A stretch of 64,000 nucleotides of DNA, from assembly GCA_964572045.1 (NCBI GenBank), contig CAZNEI010000010.1, positions 4,310-68,309 on the forward strand, in the 5' to 3' direction. Made by a program: the position numbers and the translations under genes. Numbering within the stretch: position 1 is the stretch's first letter; every line of letters begins with the position of its first letter. Source of the DNA: CBDCKR01 sp964572045 (GTDB taxonomy: Bacteria > Gemmatimonadota > Gemmatimonadetes > Longimicrobiales > Gaopeijiaceae). The notes under the pieces were generated by a model. The model was not told where the DNA came from. It saw nothing but the letters and a program-made list of their open reading frames with translations, and ran no database searches. This document shows positions 16,059 through 24,305 of this stretch, in pieces.

Positions 16059-16085
16059 CCGAGAATCTCTCTAACGGTAATTTTT
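16052..16085 (+). promoter_or_regulatory. Overlapping promoter and weak hairpin/T-tract upstream of the TPR-like gene
   Basis: TTGACC at 16055-16060 and TAATTT at 16078-16083 are spaced by 17 bp, a good sigma-70-type promoter that would start near 16090, ahead of the ATG at 16128. The same bases also form a stem (CCGTT 16052-16056 with AACGG 16073-16077) followed by TTTTT (16081-16085), which could terminate the MFS-Crp transcript. Both readings are motif-based. Confidence 0.45.
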
Positions 16086-16127
16086 CCAGTCGTTTAGAAG
16101 AATCTCCGAGAACCCCGATCCGGACCG

Positions 16128-16832
16128 ATGGCGAAACGTTCCCACCCGACCTCACGGCGGACCCCGCGCACCTCCGAGCCGCAAGACGACGCCTTTGTGG
16201 CGGGCGTGATGGACGCCTCGCGGTGGGCGGGCAAGAACCGTCCGGCCTTGACCCTCGCTGCCGTCCTGCTGGCATTGGTCGTGGCGGGCGGCGTCTACTA
16301 CGTGAACTTCCAGCGTTCACTGGTCAATCAGGCGGTCAATCAACTCGAGACGATCCACCAGTCGATCTCAATCCAGCTCTATGAGGATGCAAAGGCGCAG
16401 CTGAGCACATTCCTCGAACGGTTCGAGGGCACCGAACAGGCCCGCGAGGCCGTGGTGCTGCTCGGACGCCTGCACCTCGAGGCCGGGGATGCGGCCGTCG
16501 CGGTGAGCGTGCTCGAAAGGGGCGACCTCGGCCTCGGGGACGCGCTGGGGATCCAGGGGAGCTCCTTGCTCGCCCGGGCCTACGAGGACCAGGGACGCTG
16601 GACCGAAGCCGAAGCTCTTTACCTGGAAGTCGCGGATCAGGCGGAACTCGACTTCCAGGTCCGCGAAGCCCTGGATGGCGCGGCACGCACCCGGCACCGG
16701 CAGCAGAACATCGCCGGAGCCGCGGAACTGTACGAACAGATCCTCCAGACCTTCGAGGACGAGGACCCCGGCCGGGGAATCTACGAGCTTCGCCTGTCTG
16801 AGATGCGCCAGCTCGAGCAGAACCTCACCTGA
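16128..16832 (+). CDS. Membrane-anchored TPR-like protein, YfgM-type (234 aa)
   Basis: A basic N-terminus, one membrane helix (about residues 43-63, ALTLAAVLLALVVAGGVYYV) and a helical repeat region with tetratricopeptide-like pairs (AREAVVLLGRLHLEAGD, LLARAYEDQGRWTEAEALY, AAELYEQILQTFED). The layout resembles YfgM/TPR_21 proteins, which assist the Sec translocon and periplasmic chaperones in Proteobacteria; that role is only suggested by architecture. Its own promoter lies upstream, and it converges with rlpA. Confidence 0.65.
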   Translation: MAKRSHPTSRRTPRTSEPQDDAFVAGVMDASRWAGKNRPALTLAAVLLALVVAGGVYYVNFQRSLVNQAVNQLETIHQSISIQLYEDAKAQLSTFLERFEGTEQAREAVVLLGRLHLEAGDAAVAVSVLERGDLGLGDALGIQGSSLLARAYEDQGRWTEAEALYLEVADQAELDFQVREALDGAARTRHRQQNIAGAAELYEQILQTFEDEDPGRGIYELRLSEMRQLEQNLT

Positions 16833-16879
16833 GGCGGGCCGCCGCCCTCGTCGGGACCCCAGGCCCGGCAAGAAGTTCG

Positions 16880-16895
16880 TATAATATATATTATG
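16880..16895. other. AT-only palindrome in the convergent spacer
   Basis: TATAATATATATTATG contains a perfect 12-bp palindrome TAATATATATTA and a consensus TATAAT hexamer on the plus strand. It is the most AT-rich spot in this part of the window and lies between the 3' ends of the TPR-like gene and rlpA. No -35 partner is visible and no gene follows on the plus strand, so a terminator or protein-binding site is as likely as a promoter. Confidence 0.35.
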
Positions 16896-16960
16896 TTCAA
16901 TTCAGCTCTTCTCCCGCACTCGGGACGGGGCGTCATGCTCCGTGAGGGCCCCCTCTTCCC

Positions 16961-17539
16961 TCAACCGGGCCGATCCCGCGCGGGCGGATCAAGAGCCACC
17001 ACCTCGACTCTCGCCGTGCCAGGACCGAGCATTCCCAACCGGATCGCGGCCACGAACGACATGTCGATGATCCGTCCGTCCACGAAGGGCCCCCGGTCGT
17101 TGACGCGGACGACGACGCTGCGGCCGTTTTCCAGGTTGGTCACTCGTACATAGGTCGGGAGCGGCAGCGTCTTGTGGGCCGCCGTCATCCGGTACATGTC
17201 GTAGATCTCGCCCGATGACGTGCGCCTTCCCTGGAACTGCGATCCGTACCAGGAGGCGATGCCTTCCTGACGGTACCCCTCGCTGGTCTCGAGGACCCGG
17301 TACTCCTTGCCGGCGACCCTGTAGGACTCGGGGTTGCCTAACCGGGTCTTGACCTCCGCCCTGGGCACGGCGTCCGCAACGTTGCCGAGTGGCGCGTTGC
17401 CGCCTTCGGCCGGAGCCGGTGCGGGCGGAGCCGTGCCAACGAGCGTGCACGATGCCAGGATCGGCGCCGAGATCGTCAACGGAACGATCCACCTCGGCCT
17501 GGCCAGGCCGGCGCCCTTGCGCCTGAGAGGATTCACCAT
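16961..17539 (-). CDS. rlpA: RlpA-like septal lipoprotein, double-psi beta-barrel (192 aa)
   Basis: Lipoprotein signal ending in ILASC with C31 as the lipidated residue. The DPBB domain (about residues 88-185) has GIASWYGSQFQGRRTSSGE, VRVTNLENGRSVVVRVNDRG and RIIDMSFVAA, the RlpA signature. In Proteobacteria RlpA cleaves peptide-free glycan strands at the division site. Here the C-terminal SPOR domain that targets many RlpA proteins to the septum is absent: the protein stops right after the barrel. It stands alone and is convergent with the TPR-like gene. Confidence 0.88.
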   Translation of the reverse strand: MVNPLRRKGAGLARPRWIVPLTISAPILASCTLVGTAPPAPAPAEGGNAPLGNVADAVPRAEVKTRLGNPESYRVAGKEYRVLETSEGYRQEGIASWYGSQFQGRRTSSGEIYDMYRMTAAHKTLPLPTYVRVTNLENGRSVVVRVNDRGPFVDGRIIDMSFVAAIRLGMLGPGTARVEVVALDPPARDRPG

Positions 17540-17948
17540 GACCGGGAAAGGCGTCGATTCAACGGATCCTCAGCAGCTGAGAGCTTCGGCGATCCTTCGT
17601 CCGATACCTGCGATCCACGGGCCGGACCGGTTCGGATGGTCCGCCACCGCGAGGCCCGCATCCGGACCGTAGAGCACAGAGCAAGGGGCTTCGCGAGCCG
17701 ACACGCACCTAGGCATCCGGCGTGGCTCCGGGTATTCCAGGTGATGCCGCAAGGCACTGCTGTACCGCCATTTGCCTTCTATGACTTATGTGATCGTCTT
17801 AAGGTTCCAGGGCTGGAGGCATCCCGGAGGTCGAGGTCGAACCGCGCCGGCACGGAGCCGGTCCCGCTCGGTGCGAACACGAGACCGCCTCCCTCCCCAA
17901 GGACGGCCGGCGAGCCACGAGTCGATCCCGAAGCACACCCGGCCGCCC
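17540..17948. other. 409-nt spacer without recognised gene
   Basis: It lies between the start of rlpA and the end of the methyltransferase gene. A 10-bp stem with one G-T pair (CGGTTCGGAT with ATCCGGACCG, about 17626-17670) and a small CTCAG/CTGAG hairpin near 17570-17582 are the only structures noticed. Short open frames on both strands have no start signals or recognisable products. Confidence 0.5.
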
Positions 17949-18653
17949 TCACGGCTTCCTTGCCAGCATCGCAATGCGCCGTCGGAGCAAGGGTACACGG
18001 GCCAAGAGTCTCTTTTCAACCTGGCGGAGGCCCGGTATGTGAGACTCGGCGTAGCGGGCGGGACGCTCGAGCGCGAATCCGGCGCCGCTGAGCATTTCGT
18101 GAAGGCGTTCGGCGGACTTGTAGTCGACGTGGCTCACGTCTCGCTTGAGGATCAGGTTCCGGGCCTTCAACCGCTCGATGAAGTGGCCGGCGCACGGAGT
18201 CCACAGGCTGAGGCGCCCACCCTTCCGGAGCAGCCGGAACGCTTCGCTGACCACCGACCGGCTGTCTTCCGGATACAGGTGTTCCATCAGGTCGGCGGCG
18301 ATGACGAGGTGGAAGCTCTCGGCCTCCAGGCCCGTGGCCCGCGCATCGGCGCAGACGAACGACACGTTTTCTATCTTCGACTCCGCGAGTCGCGCTTCGC
18401 AGAGTTCGATGCTCTTCTGGCTGAAGTCCAGGCCCACGACCTCGCTCACGCGGTCGGCCAGCGCCCAGCAGAAGGTCCCCCACCCGCATCCGAGGTCGAG
18501 AACCCGCTCTTCCCTCCCAGGATCGTAGATTTCGAGAACCTTCTCCACGCGGTAGCGTTGAAACGAGCTCTCGAGGTCGAGGAGGTGCCCGGCTCCCTCC
18601 GCGAAGTAGTCCGTCCGGTCGTAGAACTCCCGGCCGATCCGTCCTTCGCTCAC
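17949..18653 (-). CDS. SAM-dependent class I methyltransferase (234 aa)
   Basis: Rossmann-type methyltransferase with motif I VLDLGCGWGTFCWAL (about residues 50-64), an acidic residue ending strand 2 (EVVGLDFSQKSIE), motif II region CADARATGLEAESFHLVI and post-motif GGRLSLWTPC. The C-terminal third is basic. It is the last gene of the long minus-strand envelope run, 52 nt after plsC, so a role in lipid, glycan or polyprenyl-linked substrate methylation is plausible, but the acceptor cannot be read from sequence. Confidence 0.78.
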   Translation of the reverse strand: MSEGRIGREFYDRTDYFAEGAGHLLDLESSFQRYRVEKVLEIYDPGREERVLDLGCGWGTFCWALADRVSEVVGLDFSQKSIELCEARLAESKIENVSFVCADARATGLEAESFHLVIAADLMEHLYPEDSRSVVSEAFRLLRKGGRLSLWTPCAGHFIERLKARNLILKRDVSHVDYKSAERLHEMLSGAGFALERPARYAESHIPGLRQVEKRLLARVPLLRRRIAMLARKP

Positions 18654-18705
18654 GACACCGAAAGGGGGCGGCGGGTCGCGCCCGGCTCGGGTCCTCGTCG
18701 ATGGC

Positions 18706-19338
18706 TCACGGAGGAGCCGTGAGGGCCAGCAGCGCCTCTTCGATCTTCTTCGTTGCCTCTGGAAGGGCCTTGTTTCGAAGGACTCGGGAGTCGTGTTTTC
18801 CGAAGTGGATCGGGTCGCCGAACCGGATCGTGACCGGAGGGCGTTTCGGCCCGAACTGAAACCAGTTCATTCTCCCCCACCTGGGCCACAGTTCGTACGT
18901 GCCGGCGATTCCACAGGGGATGACTGGCACGCCGGCTTTCAGCAGGAGCCGTATCGTGCCCCTGCGCAGCATCTGCAGCTGACCGTCCCAGGAACGCGAT
19001 CCCTCCGGAAAGATGCCGACCGCCTTCCCCTCTTCGAGGTATCGAAGCGCCGTGCGTACGGCCTGAGGGTCCACTTGGTACCGGCGGGTGGGGAATGCGC
19101 CGACGCGAGGCTCGATCCAACGCATGATCGAATGGCGAAATGCGGAGCTCTTTGCCATCGTGAAGAGCAGGCGCGGACAGAAGGTGTGCGCGAGAAGCGG
19201 GTCCAGGTTGCTCTGGTGGTTCATGACGAGGAGAAGCGGTCCGCTCGGAGGTATCTTCTCGGTCCCTTCCATCCGCAATCTCATGATGCTGCGGAAGTAG
19301 GGCGCGGCGATCCCCCGCAAGACGCGATAGAGGATCAC
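18706..19338 (-). CDS. Lysophospholipid / 1-acylglycerol-3-phosphate acyltransferase, PlsC family (210 aa)
   Basis: Transfers an acyl chain to a lysophospholipid-type acceptor at the inner membrane. The catalytic NHxxxxD box is NHQSNLD with H41 and D46; the second block FPEGSRS and the VPVIPCGIAG motif are also present. Start chosen at GTG 19338, which overlaps the upstream stop as GTGA; the frame is open much further, but that region lies inside the zinc-ribbon gene. Several PlsC-like enzymes have other acceptors (ornithine lipids, lipid A), so the substrate is uncertain. Confidence 0.82.
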   Translation of the reverse strand: MILYRVLRGIAAPYFRSIMRLRMEGTEKIPPSGPLLLVMNHQSNLDPLLAHTFCPRLLFTMAKSSAFRHSIMRWIEPRVGAFPTRRYQVDPQAVRTALRYLEEGKAVGIFPEGSRSWDGQLQMLRRGTIRLLLKAGVPVIPCGIAGTYELWPRWGRMNWFQFGPKRPPVTIRFGDPIHFGKHDSRVLRNKALPEATKKIEEALLALTAPP

Positions 19339-19952
19339 GAGTGAGGTCTCGTCACGATTCGGGGCTGGAACTCGATCACCGTTTGTCCCCGTTGGGCATA
19401 GAACCGCCGCAGGCCCCCTTCCAACAGTTCCTTCCATCGCTTGGGAGAGTCGACGAGGAACTGGACCTGGTAGAGTCCGTCCCGCCGGATGTCGAGCTGG
19501 ATCGCTCCAGAGCTCACCTGTAGGGCCGAGATCTCCGCCCAGGGCCAGACCCGAGGCCCCTGCTCGATGGCGGTCAGGGTCAGGCCGCCGTCTCCCAACC
19601 CGAGTCTCGCCGGGCGCTCCTCGCGGAACCTCTCCCAGAACCCTAGGAGGCGTCCCCTCCATCGCACCGCCTCGTAACGCTGCACCTTCGCAACGGCGAC
19701 CGGAGTCTCGTAAGAGAGCTCCCGGCTGGCGTCGTGGGTTGCGGGCGAGGCGCCTCCGAATCGCTCGATCGCGTCGATCGCGGCGCGGGCGGAAGTCTCC
19801 TCCACCGTCCCGTCCGCCGAACGGACCGTGATGACCGAAAGATCTCCCTGCTCGAATGTCGTTCCGCAGGCTTCGCAACGGACACCCTTGCCCCTGGTGG
19901 TCGTGTCGCTTCCGCAGCGCGGACAGCGGTAAAGAAGGTGCTCGATCGGCAT
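19335..19952 (-). CDS. Zinc-ribbon protein of unknown function (205 aa)
   Basis: An N-terminal four-cysteine ribbon CPRCGS...CEACGT (residues 10-31) is followed by a region that looks like a small beta-rich, PH-like or membrane-associated domain (RPARLGLGDGGLTLTAIEQG, WPWAEISALQVSSGAIQLDI). No helix clearly spans the membrane. Start ATG 19952 places the ribbon at the very N-terminus; an upstream ATG at 20021 would overlap the glycosyltransferase. Its stop overlaps the plsC GTG start by 4 nt, so the two products are made together and may act together. I do not recognise the family. Confidence 0.65.
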   Translation of the reverse strand: MPIEHLLYRCPRCGSDTTTRGKGVRCEACGTTFEQGDLSVITVRSADGTVEETSARAAIDAIERFGGASPATHDASRELSYETPVAVAKVQRYEAVRWRGRLLGFWERFREERPARLGLGDGGLTLTAIEQGPRVWPWAEISALQVSSGAIQLDIRRDGLYQVQFLVDSPKRWKELLEGGLRRFYAQRGQTVIEFQPRIVTRPHS

Positions 19953-19962
19953 CGGTAAACGG

Positions 19963-20694
19963 CTACAGGCGTCCGAGAAGGTGTAGGAGGCGGAGCTTCC
20001 AGAGCTTCCAGATCGCTTCACGGAGGATCTTCTTCGACATCTTGGACTCTCCCGAGTCCCGCTCCGAAAAGATGATCGGGATCTCGGTCACCGAGAATCC
20101 GCGGGTCCAGGCCCGGAACTTGAGCTCGATCTGAAAGGCATATCCGTTCGACTCGATTCGATCGGACATGAGGGCTTCCAACACATTGCGCCCCCAGCAG
20201 TTATAGCCTCCTGTCGCATCGCGGACCGGGAGGCCCGTAACGATCCGGGCGTAGCGGCTGCCGAAGTAGCTGATGAGGAGGCGGCTCATCGGCCAGTTGA
20301 TGACCCTGACTCGTCCACCCACATAGCGGGAGCCGAGGACGACGTCGAACTCTCCCGCCTTCTCGATGAATCTCGGGAGATCGGCGGGGTTGTGCGAGAG
20401 ATCGGCGTCCATCTCGAACAGAAGGTCATAGCCACCCTCGAGGCCCCAGCGGAATCCGGCGAGATAGGCGCGTCCGAGACCCTGCTTGCCCCTTCGGTGG
20501 AGCACGTGCACCCGACCGGAGTCCTTGGCGAGATCGTCGGCCAAGTCGCCTGTGCCGTCGGGAGAGTTGTCGTCGACGACGAGCACTTCGATCCTGGGAT
20601 CCTGGTCGAGGACGAGAGGGACGATCCGTGGCAGGTTGTCCCGCTCGTTGAAGGTCGGGATGATGACGAGGATTCGCACGATCGGGTCGGTCAC
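19963..20694 (-). CDS. Polyprenyl/dolichyl-phosphate mannosyl(glycosyl)transferase, GT2 (243 aa)
   Basis: Resembles polyprenol monophosphomannose synthase (Dpm1/Ppm1). Motifs: IIPTFNERDNLP, VLVVDDNSPDGTGDLA, the metal-binding DADLSHNP and GSRYVGGR, and the late NGYAFQIELKF typical of Dpm1. There is no C-terminal membrane region. It would move a sugar from GDP- or UDP-sugar to a polyprenyl phosphate at the cytoplasmic face, feeding lipid-linked donors to GT-C enzymes such as the neighbouring YfhO-type protein. Start GTG 20694 overlaps the flippase-like gene's stop as GTGA. Confidence 0.85.
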   Translation of the reverse strand: MTDPIVRILVIIPTFNERDNLPRIVPLVLDQDPRIEVLVVDDNSPDGTGDLADDLAKDSGRVHVLHRRGKQGLGRAYLAGFRWGLEGGYDLLFEMDADLSHNPADLPRFIEKAGEFDVVLGSRYVGGRVRVINWPMSRLLISYFGSRYARIVTGLPVRDATGGYNCWGRNVLEALMSDRIESNGYAFQIELKFRAWTRGFSVTEIPIIFSERDSGESKMSKKILREAIWKLWKLRLLHLLGRL

Positions 20695-21749
20695 GAAACG
20701 GTCGGTGAGTCGCTGGAGGATCGGGTGTGCAGGAGAGCGAAGATCGCCGCCGGCAGAAGCTCGACCGCGGTGGCCCACACGCGTGCGATGAGCGCGAGCA
20801 CCAACGCCGCTTCCTCACCCATCGCTGATCGCAGCAGCAGGACGAGAAAGCCCTCGCGGATGCCGGCTCCGGCGGGGGCGAAGACCGCCGCGTATCCCGC
20901 GACGTACGCAAGCGCAAAGGCCGGACCCACTTGCATGAACGCCTTCCACTCTCCGAAGCTGAGATAAAGTAACCAAAACGCGACCGTGTAGAGGCTCCAG
21001 TTCGCCACGTACAGAGCCAACCAACGCGCCCCGACGTGCCGCCCGCGCCGGGGGCTTTTCGGAGGATCGGTGCGCGTCACTCGGCACCAAAGGCCGACAG
21101 CGCGCCAGAAGAACGACGGCACGGCAACCAGGACGGTGAGGGCCGCCACGATCGCGATGCCGCCTGCCACGCCGATCGACCCGACCCTTCTCCACAAGTC
21201 CCCGGGGCCGAAGAGCATGCCGGCGCCCAGGAGCGAGGCGGCCAGCACGGCCACCCCCTGCCCCGCCACGGCCGCGCCCGTGGCGATCCCTCCTGAGACA
21301 CCCTCCCGCTTCGCCAGGTAGGCGAGCCCCGCGATCTGCCAGATCTTCCCCGGCACGTACCGTCCCAGGTTGGCGACGAGGAAAAGGCGCATCGAGGTCC
21401 GGGCGGGCAGCGCGGGACCCCCCAGGTCGCGCACGACCAGGCCCCAGAGCACCGCCGAGACCAGGTATCCGGACAGAAGCACGAGACAGGAGGCACTGAA
21501 GGTGAAGGGGTTCGGCCTCCACTCGCCCAGGTCGTGGTCCCGGAGGGCGGCCAGGTCGATGCCCACGCGGTCGAGGATGAACCACGTGACGGCGACCGTC
21601 AGCGCTAGCTGGGCGAACCGCACGGACCATTTCCTCACCGCGGGATCGTCGGGACCGGCCGGAGGAGGGGATCGCGGACTCCCGCGAAGCCGCTCGTGTC
21701 CCGCCCCGGGCGGCGGCGTCGCCCGGGCGCTCCCGTCAAGCTCCTGCAT
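20691..21749 (-). CDS. Lysylphosphatidylglycerol-synthase-TM / flippase-like integral membrane protein (352 aa)
   Basis: A polar N-terminal stretch (about 40 residues) precedes about eight membrane helices. The family motif RLFLVANLGRYVPGKIWQI is clear, with a later SLYTVAFWLLYLSFG and a C-terminal AVFAPAGAGIREGFLVLLL. Such proteins (the membrane part of MprF, AglD-type) are thought to move lipids or lipid-linked sugars. It lies between the YfhO-type and Dpm1-like genes, which supports a role with polyprenyl-linked sugars. The exact substrate is unknown. Confidence 0.8.
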   Translation of the reverse strand: MQELDGSARATPPPGAGHERLRGSPRSPPPAGPDDPAVRKWSVRFAQLALTVAVTWFILDRVGIDLAALRDHDLGEWRPNPFTFSASCLVLLSGYLVSAVLWGLVVRDLGGPALPARTSMRLFLVANLGRYVPGKIWQIAGLAYLAKREGVSGGIATGAAVAGQGVAVLAASLLGAGMLFGPGDLWRRVGSIGVAGGIAIVAALTVLVAVPSFFWRAVGLWCRVTRTDPPKSPRRGRHVGARWLALYVANWSLYTVAFWLLYLSFGEWKAFMQVGPAFALAYVAGYAAVFAPAGAGIREGFLVLLLRSAMGEEAALVLALIARVWATAVELLPAAIFALLHTRSSSDSPTVS

Positions 21750-21755
21750 GCCTGC

Positions 21756-24293
21756 TCACCGGGCCGCTTTCCGGCGCGTGAGCCTGCCCACCCCGGGGGG
21801 AGACAATGCAAGCACGAGGCTCGCGATCGTGATGCCGAAGGTCCAGGCGAGTTCGGGCGACTCGTAGTAGACCTCGACATCGTGCTCGCCGGCGGGCACC
21901 GGCACGGCGCGCAGCGTGTGGTTTGCCCGAAGCACGGCCACCTCTTCGTCGTCGACCCGGGCCTTCCATGCGGGGAACCAGTTGTCCGCGATCACCAGGA
22001 GCCCTGCCCGCGAAGCGTTCACGAAGAAGCTCAGGCGGTTGTTTCCCTTCACGCGCCATTCGACCGATCCCGCGATCGGCTCGCCCGGAAGCGTGAGGGG
22101 CGGAGGGGCGTCGAGCACGACATGCCTCGCGGGGTCGAAGTCGGGGCTGAGCATGAAGGGCACGGCCTCGCCCTCATCGGCAACGACGACGGCATCTCCG
22201 ACGAGCCGGGCCCGGGGAAGGTCCGCGAACCGATAGAGCGTCTCGTAGGGTCGTCCGCCGACCGTAGTCTGGCTCACTCTCTCGAGGTTGTCGGTGATCG
22301 CCGTCGGCAGGCCCTGGTCCTCCGGGGTACCTATCTGGTCCGGCCACAGGATGTAGCGCACGTTGAGGAGGCGAAGAACGTTCGCGGAGCGCAGCAGGTT
22401 AAGGGGAATCCCACTTCCCTCCATCCCGATGACTTCGCGGTAGCGCGCCAGGTCGTTGGGATGATGCCCGGCCGCGAGCTCGAGGCCGAACATCCCGGGG
22501 CGCACGTCTTGGCCGTTGAGGCCCTGAAGCGAGAACACCCGGAACGGATCTTCGGTGCGCTTGCGCTCCAGGAGAAAGTCGATATTGGGATCGGTCCGGC
22601 GGAACGCGTCGAAGTCCGTGGTCCGGATGAAGGCGCCGTCGATTCGGACGAGGTCGCCGGCGATCAGGACCGCCAGAAGGACGGTCGCGAAGGCGGGAGT
22701 CAGGCGACGGGTCCCGAGTGCCCATGCGATGACCGACGTGGCCAGAGCGAGCAGAACGGCTATGGCAAGGCCCCGCACGATGAACGGCTGGGCTGTGCTG
22801 AGGATCTCGAGCGACCGCGTCGGGATGTCCCGATATACGACCGTCGTCCAGAACCTCGTGAGGATCCCCGAGGCCGTCAGCGGGAGCGCCAGGAGAAGGC
22901 CCCCGGTCATGAGCCACAGAAACGGACCGGGCCGAGGCCACCGGGCCTCACCCTTCCGGCTGCCGAGGGCCAGCACGCGCTCTACCCCGAACGCCATGAG
23001 CGTCACTGTGCTGAAGCCGAAGAGGAAGATCGCCAAGGAGGGGGCCCGAAACAGAGAGATTCCGGGGACGAACTCGTAGGCGATCCGCCAGACGGGCGTG
23101 TGGGCTCCGAGACAGAAGAGGAGCGCGAGACCCCCCAGGCCCGTCAGGAAATAACGGAGCGGCCCCCGGCCGGCCCCGAAGAACGAGACTCCAGCCAGAA
23201 GCAGCACCACGAGCCCCACGTACTCGTGGTTTCCCTTGAAGGCGTTGCGCCCCCAATAGGTGTTCCTTCCCCAATCGACGTCGAGATTCGAGACCCCCAC
23301 GAACTCCGGCACCGCGAGCCCCACGATCTCCTCGGGATGCAGGGACCAGGAGCTCGAGTAGGCGACGGCCTCCTCACCTTGGGCCCGGGTGGTGGTGGCC
23401 GTGCGGCGGGAGTGGTCCATCACGTAGGAGGCGGCCGGCAGGAGCTGGACCGCGGCGATGCCCGCGCCGAGCACGGCCGCGAGCAGAAAGCCGCCGAAGA
23501 CGGCGAGGACCCTGGCGCGGTCTTTCTTGCGGGTGGCGCCCCGGCGCCCCGCCCTCCGCGTCCCGTCCCCGGGGCCGCCCCCTCTGAGTATCTGAGCGGT
23601 GCGGAACAAGGCATAGGCACCCACGCCGCCGAAGAGAAAATAGGCGGTCTGGAAGTGCGCGGTCAGGATCGTTGCCGCGACGGCCAGACTCAGAACCGAG
23701 AAGCGGGCCGGGCTGGGTCGGAGGAAGAACCGCTCCGTCACCAGGAACATGAGCGGAGTGAGCGACATGACGAAGATCTTCCCGTCCTGTCCCCCATGGA
23801 CCAGCGAGACGATGAAGGGCGCCAGGCCGTAGGCGAGTCCGGCGAGAAGCGCGGAGGCCCGGGACAGACCCAGGCATCGGATCCACCCGTACATGAACAC
23901 GGCAGCGAGGAAGATGTGCAGGACCAGCTTCCAGCCGAGGGCTCGGTGGGGACTCAACAAGAAGAGCAGGAGAGCGCTGGGCGGGTAGAGCGAGTCGCCG
24001 CCGGCGAGCGATTCGAGGAAGGGTGTTCCGCCGAGGATGATCGGATTCCACAGCGGGAACCCGTCTCCCGCCTGTACGGCCGTGACGAAGAACTCGCGCG
24101 CCATGTAGCCGAGGCTCATCGTATCGGATCCGTACAGCATGTCTTCGGAGAAGACGAATGCGCGGAAGAGAACCAGCGTGGTCGCGCCGTAGAGGACCGG
24201 CGGCAGCCAAGGGGGAATGGACGGGAGCGGCGGACCGCCCTGGGCGACGGCCGCCGATGCCTTGGGTCGGCGGGATCGTTTCTTCTTTCCCAA
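21756..24293 (-). CDS. YfhO-family large integral membrane protein, GT-C-like (845 aa)
   Basis: A basic N-terminus (MGKKKRSRRPK) leads to many membrane helices through about residue 570 and a soluble C-terminal region with a final helix near residue 820. Features seen: DTMSLGYMAREFF and FPLWNPIILGGTPF in the first periplasmic loop, where GT-C enzymes carry acidic catalytic residues, and a C-terminal beta domain. YfhO in Bacillus is linked to glycosylation of teichoic acid; here it likely uses a polyprenyl-phosphate sugar made by the nearby GT2. Starts 12 nt after the GT4 stop and ends 6 nt before the flippase-like gene. Confidence 0.8.
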   Translation of the reverse strand: MGKKKRSRRPKASAAVAQGGPPLPSIPPWLPPVLYGATTLVLFRAFVFSEDMLYGSDTMSLGYMAREFFVTAVQAGDGFPLWNPIILGGTPFLESLAGGDSLYPPSALLLFLLSPHRALGWKLVLHIFLAAVFMYGWIRCLGLSRASALLAGLAYGLAPFIVSLVHGGQDGKIFVMSLTPLMFLVTERFFLRPSPARFSVLSLAVAATILTAHFQTAYFLFGGVGAYALFRTAQILRGGGPGDGTRRAGRRGATRKKDRARVLAVFGGFLLAAVLGAGIAAVQLLPAASYVMDHSRRTATTTRAQGEEAVAYSSSWSLHPEEIVGLAVPEFVGVSNLDVDWGRNTYWGRNAFKGNHEYVGLVVLLLAGVSFFGAGRGPLRYFLTGLGGLALLFCLGAHTPVWRIAYEFVPGISLFRAPSLAIFLFGFSTVTLMAFGVERVLALGSRKGEARWPRPGPFLWLMTGGLLLALPLTASGILTRFWTTVVYRDIPTRSLEILSTAQPFIVRGLAIAVLLALATSVIAWALGTRRLTPAFATVLLAVLIAGDLVRIDGAFIRTTDFDAFRRTDPNIDFLLERKRTEDPFRVFSLQGLNGQDVRPGMFGLELAAGHHPNDLARYREVIGMEGSGIPLNLLRSANVLRLLNVRYILWPDQIGTPEDQGLPTAITDNLERVSQTTVGGRPYETLYRFADLPRARLVGDAVVVADEGEAVPFMLSPDFDPARHVVLDAPPPLTLPGEPIAGSVEWRVKGNNRLSFFVNASRAGLLVIADNWFPAWKARVDDEEVAVLRANHTLRAVPVPAGEHDVEVYYESPELAWTFGITIASLVLALSPPGVGRLTRRKAAR

Positions 24294-24305
24294 CGTGCAC
24301 CCTCC

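Noticed and set aside
17540..17948. Riboswitch or tRNA in the spacer upstream of rlpA
   Set aside because: Only short imperfect stems; no conserved riboswitch core or cloverleaf could be drawn.
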